A DNA stretch of 17,290 nucleotides from Anaerolineaceae bacterium (GCA_003524305.1 DQHW01000003.1:84063-101352), one strand, 5' to 3'; shown: positions 1 through 7,124, numbered from the stretch's first letter. The notes: generated by a model not told the origin, from the letters alone. Program-made: numbers and translations.

Positions 1-503
1 TTAATAAAGGGTATGGTTGCCAGTAATCCATTTTGAGCGATCTGGACGGCCTTCCGCATGCATTCAATCTCATGCTCGTCTTTCTGGCTGCGTAAAACAC
101 TCACCACAGAATCAGCAGAACTAAATTTTGCACCAGGTGCAGCTTTTTGCAAGTATTCCATTTCAAGGAACCGCAAACGGATGGGTTCAACCCCCGCGAT
201 TACTGGTTGATTCTTCCATTTTGAAAGTGCCTGGTCAAACACACCCTGCCAGGAGGCAGGGTCATCGCCAAAAGTATGCACACTGACCGACATTGAAATC
301 CCAGCCAATTTGGCGCTTTCCAATTCAGGCAATATCAACACTGGCGATTCACCCCGCTGGTAGATAAATAATGTTGGTCTTTCCATGAGATGAAAATGCA
401 AACCGGTCAAATAAACCAGGGATGGACCCGGGTTAAGCACAATGGCGTCAATTTTATTTGACGCCATTAATTTATCCAGACGCGATAATCGACTCTTGAA
501 CAT
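1..503 (-). CDS. M24-family (Xaa-Pro) peptidase, N-terminal part; cut by the window edge
   Basis: Reading the minus strand from the ATG at 503 gives 167 open codons with no stop before base 1, so the gene is partial and its C-terminal catalytic half lies outside. The visible part begins MFKSRLSRLDKLMASNKIDA and continues with IVLNPGPSLVYLTGLHF, the usual opening of the creatinase/prolidase N-terminal domain of Xaa-Pro dipeptidases and aminopeptidase P. Further on, VLRSQKDEHEIECMRKA matches the helix that leads into the M24 pita-bread catalytic domain. By family knowledge it would be a cytosolic, metal-dependent enzyme cleaving X-Pro bonds. The metal ligands cannot be seen here. A GGGAGA ribosome site lies about 7 nt before the ATG. 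It follows the ABC importer ATPase on the same strand after 68 bp but has its own promoter, so peptide use after import is only a suggestion. Confidence 0.85.
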   Translation of the reverse strand, partial: MFKSRLSRLDKLMASNKIDAIVLNPGPSLVYLTGLHFHLMERPTLFIYQRGESPVLILPELESAKLAGISMSVSVHTFGDDPASWQGVFDQALSKWKNQPVIAGVEPIRLRFLEMEYLQKAAPGAKFSSADSVVSVLRSQKDEHEIECMRKAVQIAQNGLLATIPFI

Positions 504-522
504 ATTTATGTCTCCCGAGTCG

Positions 523-551
523 ATTATAGCGCCAAGTAGGCTGTGATGCAA
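523..551 (-). promoter_or_regulatory. Sigma-70-type promoter for the M24 peptidase gene
   Basis: On the minus strand, TTGCAT (551-546) is followed by a 17-nt spacer and a perfect TATAAT (528-523). The predicted start lies about 7 nt further, leaving a short leader with the GGGAGA ribosome site before the ATG at 503. The -35 box is weak, matching only TTG. There is no clear terminator between the ATPase gene and this promoter, so read-through is also possible. Confidence 0.6.
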
Positions 552-571
552 AAAATTGATTTTTGAATCTT

Positions 572-1318
572 TTAGTGGTTCAAAATTTGTGAAAGGAAAA
601 GTTTCGTCCGCTCGTGGGTCGGGTTTGTGAAAAAAACAGCGGGAGACGCTTGTTCGACGATCTGGCCTTTATCCATGAAGACCACCTCATCCGCTGCAGC
701 CTTGGCAAAACCCATTTCATGTGTGACCACAATCATGGTAATGCCGGCTTTGGCAAGATCAAGCATGACTTCGAGCACTTCCTTGATCATTTCAGGGTCA
801 AGCGCGCTGGTCGGTTCGTCGAACAACATTAACTTAGGATTCATGGCAAGTGCACGTGCGATGGCTACACGCTGCTGCTGACCGCCTGACAATTGGGCTG
901 GATAATTATTGGCTTTTTCAGGGATGCCGACACGCGTCAGTTGTGCCATGGCGTTTTCAATCGCCTTTTCTTTGGATACCTTTTTTACAATCTTTTGCGC
1001 CAGGGTGATGTTTTCAAGCACAGTAAGATGCGGATATAAATTGAAGTGTTGAAAAACCATTCCAATCTCAGAGCGGATTTTATCAATCTGCTTTGAATTA
1101 TGGGTCAACTTTTCGCCATCGATCCAAATATCACCGCTTGTTTTTTCTTCAAGTTGATTTACACAGCGCAGAAGGGTTGACTTGCCCGAGCCGCTGGGCC
1201 CGAGGATCACAATCACCTGTCCCTTTTTCACGGTTAAGCTTACACCATCAAGAGCCTCAATACCGGTGAAGTGTTTCTTAAGATCTTGAATAACCACCAT
1301 ATCATCAGCGCTGCTCAT
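572..1318 (-). CDS. Polar amino acid ABC importer, ATP-binding protein (GlnQ/HisP type)
   Basis: This 248-residue protein is the ATPase of a polar amino acid uptake transporter. All motifs are intact: Walker A GPSGSGKST (residues 40-48), Q-loop Gln90 in MVFQHFNLYPH, signature LSGGQQQR (143-150), Walker B LMLFDEPTSALDPE (163-176) and the H-loop His200 in VVTHEMGFA. The length and the FNLYPH segment are typical of the GlnQ/HisP/ArtP group, but the residues do not show which amino acid is carried. It would sit on the cytoplasmic face as a dimer on the permease. The start at 1318 overlaps the permease stop by 14 bp, which suggests translational coupling. Met7 is an alternative start, because the ribosome site before 1318 is weak. 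Confidence 0.95.
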   Translation of the reverse strand: MSSADDMVVIQDLKKHFTGIEALDGVSLTVKKGQVIVILGPSGSGKSTLLRCVNQLEEKTSGDIWIDGEKLTHNSKQIDKIRSEIGMVFQHFNLYPHLTVLENITLAQKIVKKVSKEKAIENAMAQLTRVGIPEKANNYPAQLSGGQQQRVAIARALAMNPKLMLFDEPTSALDPEMIKEVLEVMLDLAKAGITMIVVTHEMGFAKAAADEVVFMDKGQIVEQASPAVFFTNPTHERTKLFLSQILNH

Positions 1319-2186
1319 TTTTTTGGATCCGTTTCTCGATAAATTTCATCAAAAAGGAAAGTAAAATCGTCATGGTCAAGTACAAAACAGCCAGGGTAAT
1401 ATAAGCCTCTTGATATTGAAAAGTTCTACCTGCATAAAGCTTGGCGATCTGGGTGATGTCTCTGACCGCCAATACTGAAACCAGCGAAGAATCCTTTAAC
1501 ATCGAAATAAAATCATTGCCCAGTGCCGGCAAAACATTGCGAATGGCCTGCGGCAAAATGATATAGCGCATTGCCTGCCAATAACTCATACCTTGTGAAC
1601 GGGCAGCTTCCATTTGGCCGCGACCAATAGATTGAATGCCTGCCCGAAAAATTTCAGCTAAAAATGCACCATAGGTGGTTGAAAGAGCAATGACAGCTCT
1701 TGTGTTCATGGGAACTTCGTTTTTGATGGCAGAAAACCAGCCTCCAATACTTGATACACCAATCTCGGTTAACCAAACCCCGAAAGCTTTTAATCCATTG
1801 ACCACACCTGGAATACCCACGAATGCGATGAAAAAGATCAACACCAGCATGGGTATACCCCTGATCAATTCAACATACAAGGTGGATAAGTTTTTGAAAA
1901 AGGTGTTATCTGAGATTCTGCCCAAACCGGTCAACAAACCAAGAATAAGGGCAAATACGAAAGCAATCAGGGTTGTCGTGATGGTGACACTTAACCCTGC
2001 CTTGATAAATAAAAATGCTTTTTGAAATGGGATGTTCGTAAAAATAGCTATAAAAGTAAATATTGCAATGGCAATAATTGCATATAACCACCAGGGTGCA
2101 ACTCTGAGCTTTAACTTGAAATACTCACGAGATTCGTCAGAATTTCGCCTGGGAGGTTTTGTTTTAACATTCGATAATTGTGACAT
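1305..2186 (-). CDS. Polar amino acid ABC importer, permease (HisM/GlnP type)
   Basis: This 293-residue inner-membrane permease has a basic cytosolic N-terminus, a hydrophobic segment at about 32-50, and further spans at about 60-90, 110-128, 160-180 and 260-285. The EAA loop that docks onto the ATPase is clear: MEAARSQGMSYWQAMRYIILPQA, residues about 192-214. The run TYGAFLAEIFRAGIQSI just before it is also typical of the HisM family. It is longer than the common permease of about 220 residues, owing to an N-terminal extension and an inserted loop near residues 128-150. Only one permease gene is present, so a homodimer is likely. The reading frame starts 15 nt after a strong hairpin separating it from the binding-protein gene. 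Confidence 0.93.
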   Translation of the reverse strand: MSQLSNVKTKPPRRNSDESREYFKLKLRVAPWWLYAIIAIAIFTFIAIFTNIPFQKAFLFIKAGLSVTITTTLIAFVFALILGLLTGLGRISDNTFFKNLSTLYVELIRGIPMLVLIFFIAFVGIPGVVNGLKAFGVWLTEIGVSSIGGWFSAIKNEVPMNTRAVIALSTTYGAFLAEIFRAGIQSIGRGQMEAARSQGMSYWQAMRYIILPQAIRNVLPALGNDFISMLKDSSLVSVLAVRDITQIAKLYAGRTFQYQEAYITLAVLYLTMTILLSFLMKFIEKRIQKNEQR

Positions 2187-2198
2187 CCATGCTCTTTC

Positions 2199-2232
2199 TA
2201 CGGGCTCCCTTAAGTAATCAAGGGAGCCCGTA
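2199..2232 (-). other. Perfect intercistronic hairpin between binding-protein and permease genes
   Basis: Arms 2199-2211 and 2220-2232 pair perfectly over 13 bp, with core CGGGCTCCCT and AGGGAGCCCG, around an 8-nt loop. In the minus-strand transcript the stem is followed by AAAGAGC, not a U-run, so it is a poor terminator for this operon. On the plus strand it is followed by an AT-rich stretch, but no plus gene needs it. By analogy with other importer operons, it probably protects the binding-protein mRNA 3' end or partly attenuates the downstream genes, giving more binding protein than permease. Confidence 0.7.
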
Positions 2233-2246
2233 TTTATTATATTAAT

Positions 2247-3083
2247 TTATTTTATGTCGTCGTAAGTAATTTTGAAATCCGGGCCAAAGTATTTTTCTTG
2301 CAGGGTGGCAATTGTACCGTCGTCAATCATAGCTTGAACAGCTTGATTTACAGGGTCAAGTAAATCACTTCCCTTGGGGAAGAGGAAAGCAAGTTGATCG
2401 CTTGAAATAGACGGTCCAATCAGCTCAAGTTGATCTGCACTTGTGCCCTGGTAGCCTAAACCGACCACTTCATCAATGATGATGGCATCTAAATCACCTG
2501 AGATGAGTGCTTGCACAGCAAATGGAAAAGTCTCAAAAGCTTGAATTCTATCTTCTGGCAAGAATTTTGCAGCAGGAGCATAATTAGATGTACTTACCTG
2601 GGTGCCCAATTTTATTTCGGGGTTTGCGACTATATCTTCGATTGACGTAAACCTTGTTTCACCTTTACGAACAAGTAATCTCTGTTGAACATTTTGATAT
2701 CCAATAGAGAAATCAACCTGTAGTTGGCGGTCAGCGTTAATAGTTACTCCATCAGCACCTACATCATATTGACCATCAGAAACAGCTTGAATCATGCCAT
2801 CCCAGGCGGATTCGACATAGACCGGTGTACAGTGCAGACGGGTGCAGATATCGTTCCAGGCGTCATAATCCCAACCGCCGGCTTCACCGGTGGTGGCTGA
2901 AATATAGTTGAATGGAAGATATGCGTTTTCAACAGCAATTTTGATCTCGCGGCAATCGAGATCAACAATTGCGTCAGCCGCAGTCCCCAAACAACCAGAG
3001 GCAGGCTTGCTGCCCGCACAGGCGCTCAAAATAACCAAACAAAGCGCCAAAACAAATGCCAGTACGACTTTCGTGTTTTTCAT
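2247..3083 (-). CDS. Amino acid ABC importer, substrate-binding lipoprotein (SBP family 3)
   Basis: This 278-residue lipoprotein has a hydrophobic signal and the lipobox LSAC (residues 19-22), so Cys22 would be lipidated and the protein anchored outside the membrane. The mature part shows the two-lobe family-3 binding-protein pattern: KIAVENAYLPFNYI, then GGWDYDAWNDICTRL, then a hinge region DGVTINADRQLQVDFS, close to the family's GMTITPER..VDFS. KLGTQVSTSNYAPAAKFL and DAIIIDEVVGLGY form the second lobe. These match glutamine, histidine or arginine-type binding proteins, but I cannot name the ligand. A GAGGAGA ribosome site lies about 7 nt before the ATG. It is the first gene of the importer operon and sits behind a structured leader with a terminator, so its expression is probably conditional. 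Confidence 0.93.
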   Translation of the reverse strand: MKNTKVVLAFVLALCLVILSACAGSKPASGCLGTAADAIVDLDCREIKIAVENAYLPFNYISATTGEAGGWDYDAWNDICTRLHCTPVYVESAWDGMIQAVSDGQYDVGADGVTINADRQLQVDFSIGYQNVQQRLLVRKGETRFTSIEDIVANPEIKLGTQVSTSNYAPAAKFLPEDRIQAFETFPFAVQALISGDLDAIIIDEVVGLGYQGTSADQLELIGPSISSDQLAFLFPKGSDLLDPVNQAVQAMIDDGTIATLQEKYFGPDFKITYDDIK

Positions 3084-3119
3084 TTATTCTTCTCCTCAAA
3101 ATTATTTTTACAACATCTT

Positions 3120-3150
3120 CAATCTGCAAGAGAAGTACAATTGCAGATTG
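3120..3150 (-). repeat. 10-bp inverted repeat in the importer 5' leader
   Basis: CAATCTGCAA (3120-3129, preceded by the terminal C) and its complement TTGCAGATTG (3141-3150) pair perfectly over 10 bp around an 11-nt loop. It lies between the leader terminator and the ribosome site of the binding-protein gene, so it could be a second RNA hairpin near the start codon or a protein operator. Nothing in the sequence decides between these. Confidence 0.5.
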
Positions 3151-3174
3151 CGGTTACCAAAAAGTTTGAATTAT

Positions 3175-3203
3175 AAAAAAAAACCTCCCCTATGAAGGGA
3201 AGG
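3175..3203 (-). terminator. Intrinsic terminator inside the importer leader
   Basis: In the minus-strand RNA, CCUUCCCU (3203-3196) pairs with AGGGGAGG (3191-3184) over 8 bp, one of them G-U, around a 4-nt loop. Nine U residues follow (3183-3175). It stands about 90 nt before the binding-protein start, downstream of the promoter at 3331-3359, so it would stop transcription before the operon unless prevented. Confidence 0.8.
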
Positions 3204-3324
3204 CGGGAAATCCTGTAAAAATTAGCTGGTTCTTTGTCTACCTAAATCGAATCAGCGCCCGTTACCCTTCAAGAGTGTGGCGATTGGCTTTCGATGCTGC
3301 TTAGGTGTGTAGACCAATATCATA
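3204..3324 (-). promoter_or_regulatory. Structured 5' leader, candidate riboswitch or attenuator of unknown class
   Basis: The predicted transcript starts near 3324. Its 5' part 3314-3290 pairs with 3251-3236 as a three-part helix: GUCUA/UAGAC, CCUAA/UUAGG and AUCGAA/UUCGAU, interrupted by a 4-nt and a 5-nt bulge (5'-strand CACA and GCAGC). The enclosed loop contains UGAAGGG (3271-3265), which is complementary over 7 bp to CCCUUCA (3199-3193) in the 5' arm and loop of the downstream terminator. A second match, CGGG (3261-3258) with CCCG (3207-3204), extends it. Terminator and this pairing exclude each other. I found none of the conserved signatures of T-box, SAM-I, lysine, glycine, cobalamin, TPP, FMN or c-di-GMP riboswitches. 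Function is inferred from structure and position only. Confidence 0.55.
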
Positions 3325-3330
3325 GGTATG

Positions 3331-3359
3331 TTTATAGCAAACTACAAATTAAAAGTCAA
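3331..3359 (-). promoter_or_regulatory. Sigma-70-type promoter of the amino acid importer operon
   Basis: On the minus strand TTGACT (3359-3354) is followed by exactly 17 nt and TATAAA (3336-3331). Each box differs from the consensus at one position. Transcription should begin near 3324, giving a leader of about 240 nt before the binding-protein gene. Confidence 0.75.
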
Positions 3360-3398
3360 TAGGTTTTAATTAATTATTAATTTTTCTAAAGTCTTCTT

Positions 3399-3421
3399 TA
3401 TCAATAATTAAATTATTGATA
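3399..3421. promoter_or_regulatory. 23-bp perfect AT-rich palindrome, candidate operator
   Basis: Two 11-nt arms, TATCAATAATT (3399-3409) and its exact complement (3411-3421), flank a single central A. It lies between the minus-strand importer promoter and the plus-strand gene at 3497, just before a TATTAT -10-like box at 3423-3428 on the plus strand. A perfect palindrome of this length suggests a dimeric regulator site. AT-rich sequence raises the chance of coincidence, but not to a full 11-bp arm. Confidence 0.45.
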
Positions 3422-3496
3422 CTATTATATGGTAAACCAGATCTGAGATTTAACAATCCTGAATACAATTTTCTATATAGAACCTGGAGAATGCTC

Positions 3497-4456
3497 ATGG
3501 ATCAAACTATAAATTGGTTATTAACTTCTTCTCCTCAAGTAGAATACCGCACACGTCTTGATATCCTTCACCAACCTGAAACCGATCAATTGGTTATTGC
3601 CGCGCGCAAATCCATGCTCGAAAACCCGATGATCAAGGATTTACTCAAAGAGATAACCAACTGGCCCGGAACCATCCTGGTTAGTCACAAAAGCGCCGGC
3701 CATTCACTCCATAAACTGGTCTTTCTGGCAGATATTGGATTGACTATCCACGATCCTGGAATGCAAGAATTGATCGGCTATGTTCTGGAACATCAAGAGC
3801 CTGACGGTCCTTTTGAAATGCTGACCAATATTCCAACGCATTTTGGCGGTACAGGTGAGGATGTTTGGTCATGGGCGCTTTGCGATGCACCTTCAATTCT
3901 CTATGCATTGGTGAAGTTCGGTTTAGGAGATGATCCTCGTGTGAAACGGGGGATTGAGTCTCTTGCAGGTTTAGTCAGAGAAAACGGATTCCCTTGTGCC
4001 GGATCAACTAAGTTAGGAACCTTCCGCGGACCAGGAAAAAAAGGCGACCCCTGCCCATATGCCAACCTGATCATGGTCAAACTGCTGGCTGCAACACCAC
4101 AATATTGCGACAGCGAAGCTTGTCATCAAGCCGCAGAATCGCTGCTGCATTGTTGGGAAGAGCGTCTGACTTTTCATCCTTATATTTTCTATATGGGAAA
4201 CGACTTTTGCAAACTCAAAGCCCCGTTGGTGTGGTTTGATATTATCCATGTTTCATATGTCTTGTCACAATTACCCTGGCTCAAAAAAGACCGGCGCCTA
4301 GCTGAAATGAAAGCAATCATCGCCCAAAAAGCTGATGCCGATGGATGCTTTACACCTGAATCCATTTGGACCGCCTGGAAAGAATGGGATTTCGGTCAAA
4401 AGAAAGCACCTTCACCCTGGCTCACTTACCTGGCGACGAAAATTCTAAATGACTAA
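3497..4456 (+). CDS. Conserved alpha-toroid (terpenoid cyclase/prenyltransferase-like) protein of unknown function
   Basis: The ATG at 3497 gives 319 residues and lies 6 nt after a GGAGA ribosome site. The frame is open back to a TTG at 3416, but that extension has no ribosome site and looks random. There is no signal peptide or membrane span, so the protein is probably cytosolic. Helical repeats with conserved motifs suggest an alpha/alpha toroid as in squalene cyclases and prenyltransferases: HSLHKLVFLADIGL, the block GGTGEDVWSWALCDAP, GLGDDPRVKRGIESLAGLV, KLKAPLVWFDIIHVSYVLS and the C-terminal WTAWKEWDFGQKKAPSPWLT. I recall similar proteins from Anaerolineae annotated only as hypothetical. 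I see no classic DxDD cyclase motif, so an enzymatic role is not supported. It stands alone on its strand, ending at a shared terminator with rny. Confidence 0.85.
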   Translation: MDQTINWLLTSSPQVEYRTRLDILHQPETDQLVIAARKSMLENPMIKDLLKEITNWPGTILVSHKSAGHSLHKLVFLADIGLTIHDPGMQELIGYVLEHQEPDGPFEMLTNIPTHFGGTGEDVWSWALCDAPSILYALVKFGLGDDPRVKRGIESLAGLVRENGFPCAGSTKLGTFRGPGKKGDPCPYANLIMVKLLAATPQYCDSEACHQAAESLLHCWEERLTFHPYIFYMGNDFCKLKAPLVWFDIIHVSYVLSQLPWLKKDRRLAEMKAIIAQKADADGCFTPESIWTAWKEWDFGQKKAPSPWLTYLATKILND

Positions 4457-4512
4457 CCTAGTTCTCCAATTTGTTGAAGATTAAACTGTTGATCTGCCCT
4501 TTACAGATAATA

Positions 4513-4544
4513 AAAAACGACCTGAATTTTTTCAGGCCGTTTTA
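4513..4544. terminator. Bidirectional intrinsic terminator
   Basis: AAAACG(A)CCTGA (4514-4525) pairs with TCAGG(C)CGTTTT (4532-4543), giving 11 bp with one A-C mismatch and a 6-nt T-rich loop. T-runs follow on both strands. It sits between the convergent toroid-protein and rny genes and would serve both. Confidence 0.85.
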
Positions 4545-4566
4545 GTTTTAATTTACATGGTAAAAA

Positions 4567-6105
4567 TTATTTGGCGAATTCGATCGCCCGAGTCTCGCGG
4601 ATCACGGTCACCTTGATCTGACCGGGATATTGCATGGATTCTTCAACCTTCTTGGCCACATCTCGGGCCAACCGGGTGGATGCGAGGTCGTCGATCTCTT
4701 CCGGGCGGACGATGATACGAACTTCACGTCCAGCCTGGATGGCATAACTTTGCTGCACACCCTTGAAGGAATTGGCAATCTCTTCGAGTGCGCGCAGACG
4801 CTTGATATATTGTTCAAGATCTTCGCGGCGGGCGCCAGGGCGTGCACCTGAGATGGCATCGGCTGCTTCAACGATCACTGCTTCCAGTGATTCCTGATCC
4901 ACTTCATGGTGATGTGATGCCATGGCATTGACCACCTTGGGATGCACACCATAACGTTTTGCATATTCTGCGCCCAATTGAGCATGGGTGCCTTCGGTGT
5001 TATGGTCAAGCGCTTTGCCAAGATCGTGCAGCAAACCGCCTGCACGAGAAACTTCAACATTGGCGCCCAACTCGGCTGCCAATACTGCTGAGAGTTTAGC
5101 CACTTCGATGGCATGTGAGAGTTGGTTTTGGCCGTATGAAGTACGAAATTTCAAACGTCCAAGCAATTTCAAAACTTCAGGATGAATGCCAGCCACACCA
5201 GCATCGAAGGCAGCACCTTCGCCCGCTTCAATGATGGCTTTTTCAACTTCTTTTTCTTCTTCGGCAAGGATCTTTTCAATGTGTGCAGGGTGAATTCTGC
5301 CGTCCACAATCAAACGATCCAATGAACGTCTGGCGATTTCGCGTCTCACAGGGTCGAAGCACGAGATGGTCACCGCTTCAGGAGTATCATCCACGATCAC
5401 ATCCACACCGGCGGCCTGTTCAAAGGCACGGATGTTGCGTCCATTTCGACCAACGATGCGGCCTTTCATCTCTTCATTGGGCAAAGTGACCAATGAAGTC
5501 GAAACACTTACCACGTGCTCAGAGGCTACACGTTGGATGGCGTCGGTGATGATCTCTCTGGCACGTTTTTCGCCTTCATTACGGGCTTCAGCTTCGATCT
5601 GGCGGATGATACGTGCCATATCATTTCGGCCTTCTTTTTCGGCTTCACCAAGGAGAACCTGCTTGGCTTCTTCCATACTCATCTGACCGATGCGCTGAAG
5701 TTCTTCCAATTCGGTGGCGTATAATTTCTCGATTTCGTTGGCGCGCTTGTCAAGTGCGCTTTGACGCTTGTTGATATTTTGTTCTCGCAGTTCTAGTCTT
5801 TCAATACGGTTATCCAGCTCCAACCGTCGTTTTTGCAACCGGTCATCTTCACGGACAATTTCACCTCTGCGACGTGAGTTTTCGCTTTCAGCATCTTGAA
5901 GAATCTTGAGCGATTTATCTTTGGCTTCCATCTCAATGTTCTTGGCTTTTTCAGATGCCAATCTAACTAAATTATCTGCTTCGTTTTGTTGGCTTTTCTT
6001 GAATTTTTCGGTAAAAGCTTTAACCAGAAGGATTGAAACCCCTCCGGCTACTACCAACCCTACTGCCAGTGCAATGAGAATTGTGGCAACTCTAATATTT
6101 TCCAT
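4567..6105 (-). CDS. rny: Ribonuclease Y
   Basis: RNase Y is a membrane-anchored endoribonuclease that starts bulk mRNA decay in many bacteria. With the ATG at 6105 the protein has 512 residues, the usual length. It shows one N-terminal membrane span (about 5-28), a long charged coiled coil (about 35-200), a KH RNA-binding domain with GRIVGRNGRNIR (215-226, GxxG loop intact) and an HD domain with GLLHDLGK (357-364, metal-binding His360-Asp361). SHHHEV (398-403) supplies further ligands. The frame is open up to 6153, but the start at 6105 follows a GAGG site about 6 nt upstream and matches the normal N-terminus. It overlaps the end of recX by 14 bp, so the two genes are very likely cotranscribed and translationally coupled. 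It ends at the bidirectional terminator. Confidence 0.96.
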   Translation of the reverse strand: MENIRVATILIALAVGLVVAGGVSILLVKAFTEKFKKSQQNEADNLVRLASEKAKNIEMEAKDKSLKILQDAESENSRRRGEIVREDDRLQKRRLELDNRIERLELREQNINKRQSALDKRANEIEKLYATELEELQRIGQMSMEEAKQVLLGEAEKEGRNDMARIIRQIEAEARNEGEKRAREIITDAIQRVASEHVVSVSTSLVTLPNEEMKGRIVGRNGRNIRAFEQAAGVDVIVDDTPEAVTISCFDPVRREIARRSLDRLIVDGRIHPAHIEKILAEEEKEVEKAIIEAGEGAAFDAGVAGIHPEVLKLLGRLKFRTSYGQNQLSHAIEVAKLSAVLAAELGANVEVSRAGGLLHDLGKALDHNTEGTHAQLGAEYAKRYGVHPKVVNAMASHHHEVDQESLEAVIVEAADAISGARPGARREDLEQYIKRLRALEEIANSFKGVQQSYAIQAGREVRIIVRPEEIDDLASTRLARDVAKKVEESMQYPGQIKVTVIRETRAIEFAK

Positions 6106-6763
6106 TATCATCCTCGTTTTCCAGTTTATTGCTTTGGTCTTGTTCCAACTCACGGATCAGGTCTCGGATTACGGGTGAAATTGTCCCATATGAGAAACCC
6201 CGCCTGGCCAAAAAAGCACTCAGCTTCTTTCGAAACAATTCACGATCCTGAAAATTCAGTTTTCGTGCATAATGGGCTGCTGCCCGAGTGGCCAATTCTA
6301 TGTCATCCGCACTGTCTGCCAAAGCAGATTCGATCATTTGTTCAGATACACCTTTGATTCTTAGTTCATATCGCATCAAGCGTTGGCTGCGAGGATGGTA
6401 ATCGTTGCGATTCTCTATCCACATTTTGGCAAATTGTTGGTCTTGAACCAGGTTTGCCCGTTTCAGCCGTAAAACGACTTGGTCGATCTCTAATGGTCCA
6501 TATCCTTTTTGTATTAATCGTTGGCGAATTTCTTTTTCTGTTCTCGGACGATAATCCAACAGCCGGGTAGCCTTTTGATAAGCCACTTCTGATGTATCCG
6601 ATTCGATCAAGGTGTTGATGCGATCTTCGCTTAGAAAATCACCCACTTTGAGCCAAGCCGCGACCAATCTCGAAAGTCCAAAAGCAAACTCCCCATCCAG
6701 ATCAATATTGAGCCGGTCGGGATCATGTTTCTGAACGTGAATGGCGGTGATCTGACGCTCCAT
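6092..6763 (-). CDS. recX: Regulatory protein RecX
   Basis: RecX binds RecA filaments and modulates RecA activity in recombination and the SOS response. The 223-residue protein is all-helical, with the repeated three-helix units typical of the family: ATRLLDYRPRTEKEIRQRLIQKGY, then DQQFAKMWIENRNDYHPRSQRLMRYELRIKGV, then KKLSAFLARRGFSYGTI. An N-terminal beta-rich stretch (about 1-40) resembles the longer RecX proteins of Gram-positive bacteria and Chloroflexi. A TTG at 6769 is an alternative start two codons earlier, but the ATG at 6763 is preferred. There is no clear ribosome site before it. An intrinsic terminator ends only 11 nt upstream, so its promoter must lie in or just past that hairpin, or it depends on read-through. 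recA is not in the window. Confidence 0.9.
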   Translation of the reverse strand: MERQITAIHVQKHDPDRLNIDLDGEFAFGLSRLVAAWLKVGDFLSEDRINTLIESDTSEVAYQKATRLLDYRPRTEKEIRQRLIQKGYGPLEIDQVVLRLKRANLVQDQQFAKMWIENRNDYHPRSQRLMRYELRIKGVSEQMIESALADSADDIELATRAAAHYARKLNFQDRELFRKKLSAFLARRGFSYGTISPVIRDLIRELEQDQSNKLENEDDNGKY

Positions 6764-6774
6764 GATCAATTAAC

Positions 6775-6812
6775 AAAAAAACAGCCAAACTCACTATTAA
6801 TGACTTGGCTGT
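6775..6812 (-). terminator. Intrinsic terminator upstream of recX
   Basis: On the minus strand ACAGCCAA (6812-6805) pairs perfectly with TTGGCTGT (6788-6781) over 8 bp, with a 16-nt loop, and seven U residues follow (6781-6775). It points the same way as recX but lies before it, so it must end a separate transcript coming from about 6820-7120. Confidence 0.65.
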
Positions 6813-6904
6813 CGATCTTCAATTAACTGGATTTCAAATCATTCGGAGGATTACTGTTTTTGCACTATGCAGTCTATTCGATTACGGGTTCACAATATTT
6901 AGAC

Positions 6905-7105
6905 TTATTCAAAGAGATCCTGGTTGAATTCTAATTCGGATTGACTCTTCTTAACGTCATTAAATCTCGCCTCAGTGGACCCAATTCGTAAAAGAAACCT
7001 GATAACCAAGTGACAAAACCATCCAAACTCCAAATGGAGTGAAAAACTTTCCAGCCAATAAAGGAATCGATCAGCGATGAGGTTTTTTGATTGCCTCTTA
7101 TTCAA
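6905..7105 (-). CDS. Possible small protein or small-RNA unit upstream of recX
   Basis: A 66-codon frame begins at a TTG (7105) with only a weak GGAATGA site. It encodes a Trp- and Phe-rich segment (DRFLYWLESFSLHLEFGWF) followed by CHLVIRFLLRIG and an acidic tail. I do not recognise it. It is flanked by a TATAAT box (7130-7125) and, about 90 nt after its stop, an intrinsic terminator (6812-6775). This supports a real transcript of roughly 340 nt in this 440-bp gap. The transcript could instead be a non-coding RNA. I looked for a tmRNA tag, a CCA end and SRP or 6S hallmarks and saw none. An inverted repeat AGTCTA/TAGACT at 6871-6905 lies within it. Confidence 0.35.
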   Translation of the reverse strand: MNKRQSKNLIADRFLYWLESFSLHLEFGWFCHLVIRFLLRIGSTEARFNDVKKSQSELEFNQDLFE

Positions 7106-7124
7106 ATCATTCCAAGTTAATACA

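Noticed and set aside
3204..3324. T-box, SAM, lysine, cobalamin or c-di-GMP riboswitch
   Set aside because: Short resemblances such as AAGGGUAACGGGC to a T-box or CUUCAAGAG to a lysine motif on the wrong strand were seen, but no complete conserved core.
3416..3496. N-terminal extension of the toroid protein from a TTG at 3416
   Set aside because: No ribosome site precedes the TTG, which lies within the palindrome. The ATG at 3497 has GGAGA at proper spacing and starts a family-like N-terminus.
6106..6153. 16-residue N-terminal extension of RNase Y
   Set aside because: It lies inside the end of recX, lacks a ribosome site and precedes the standard short N-terminus and membrane span.
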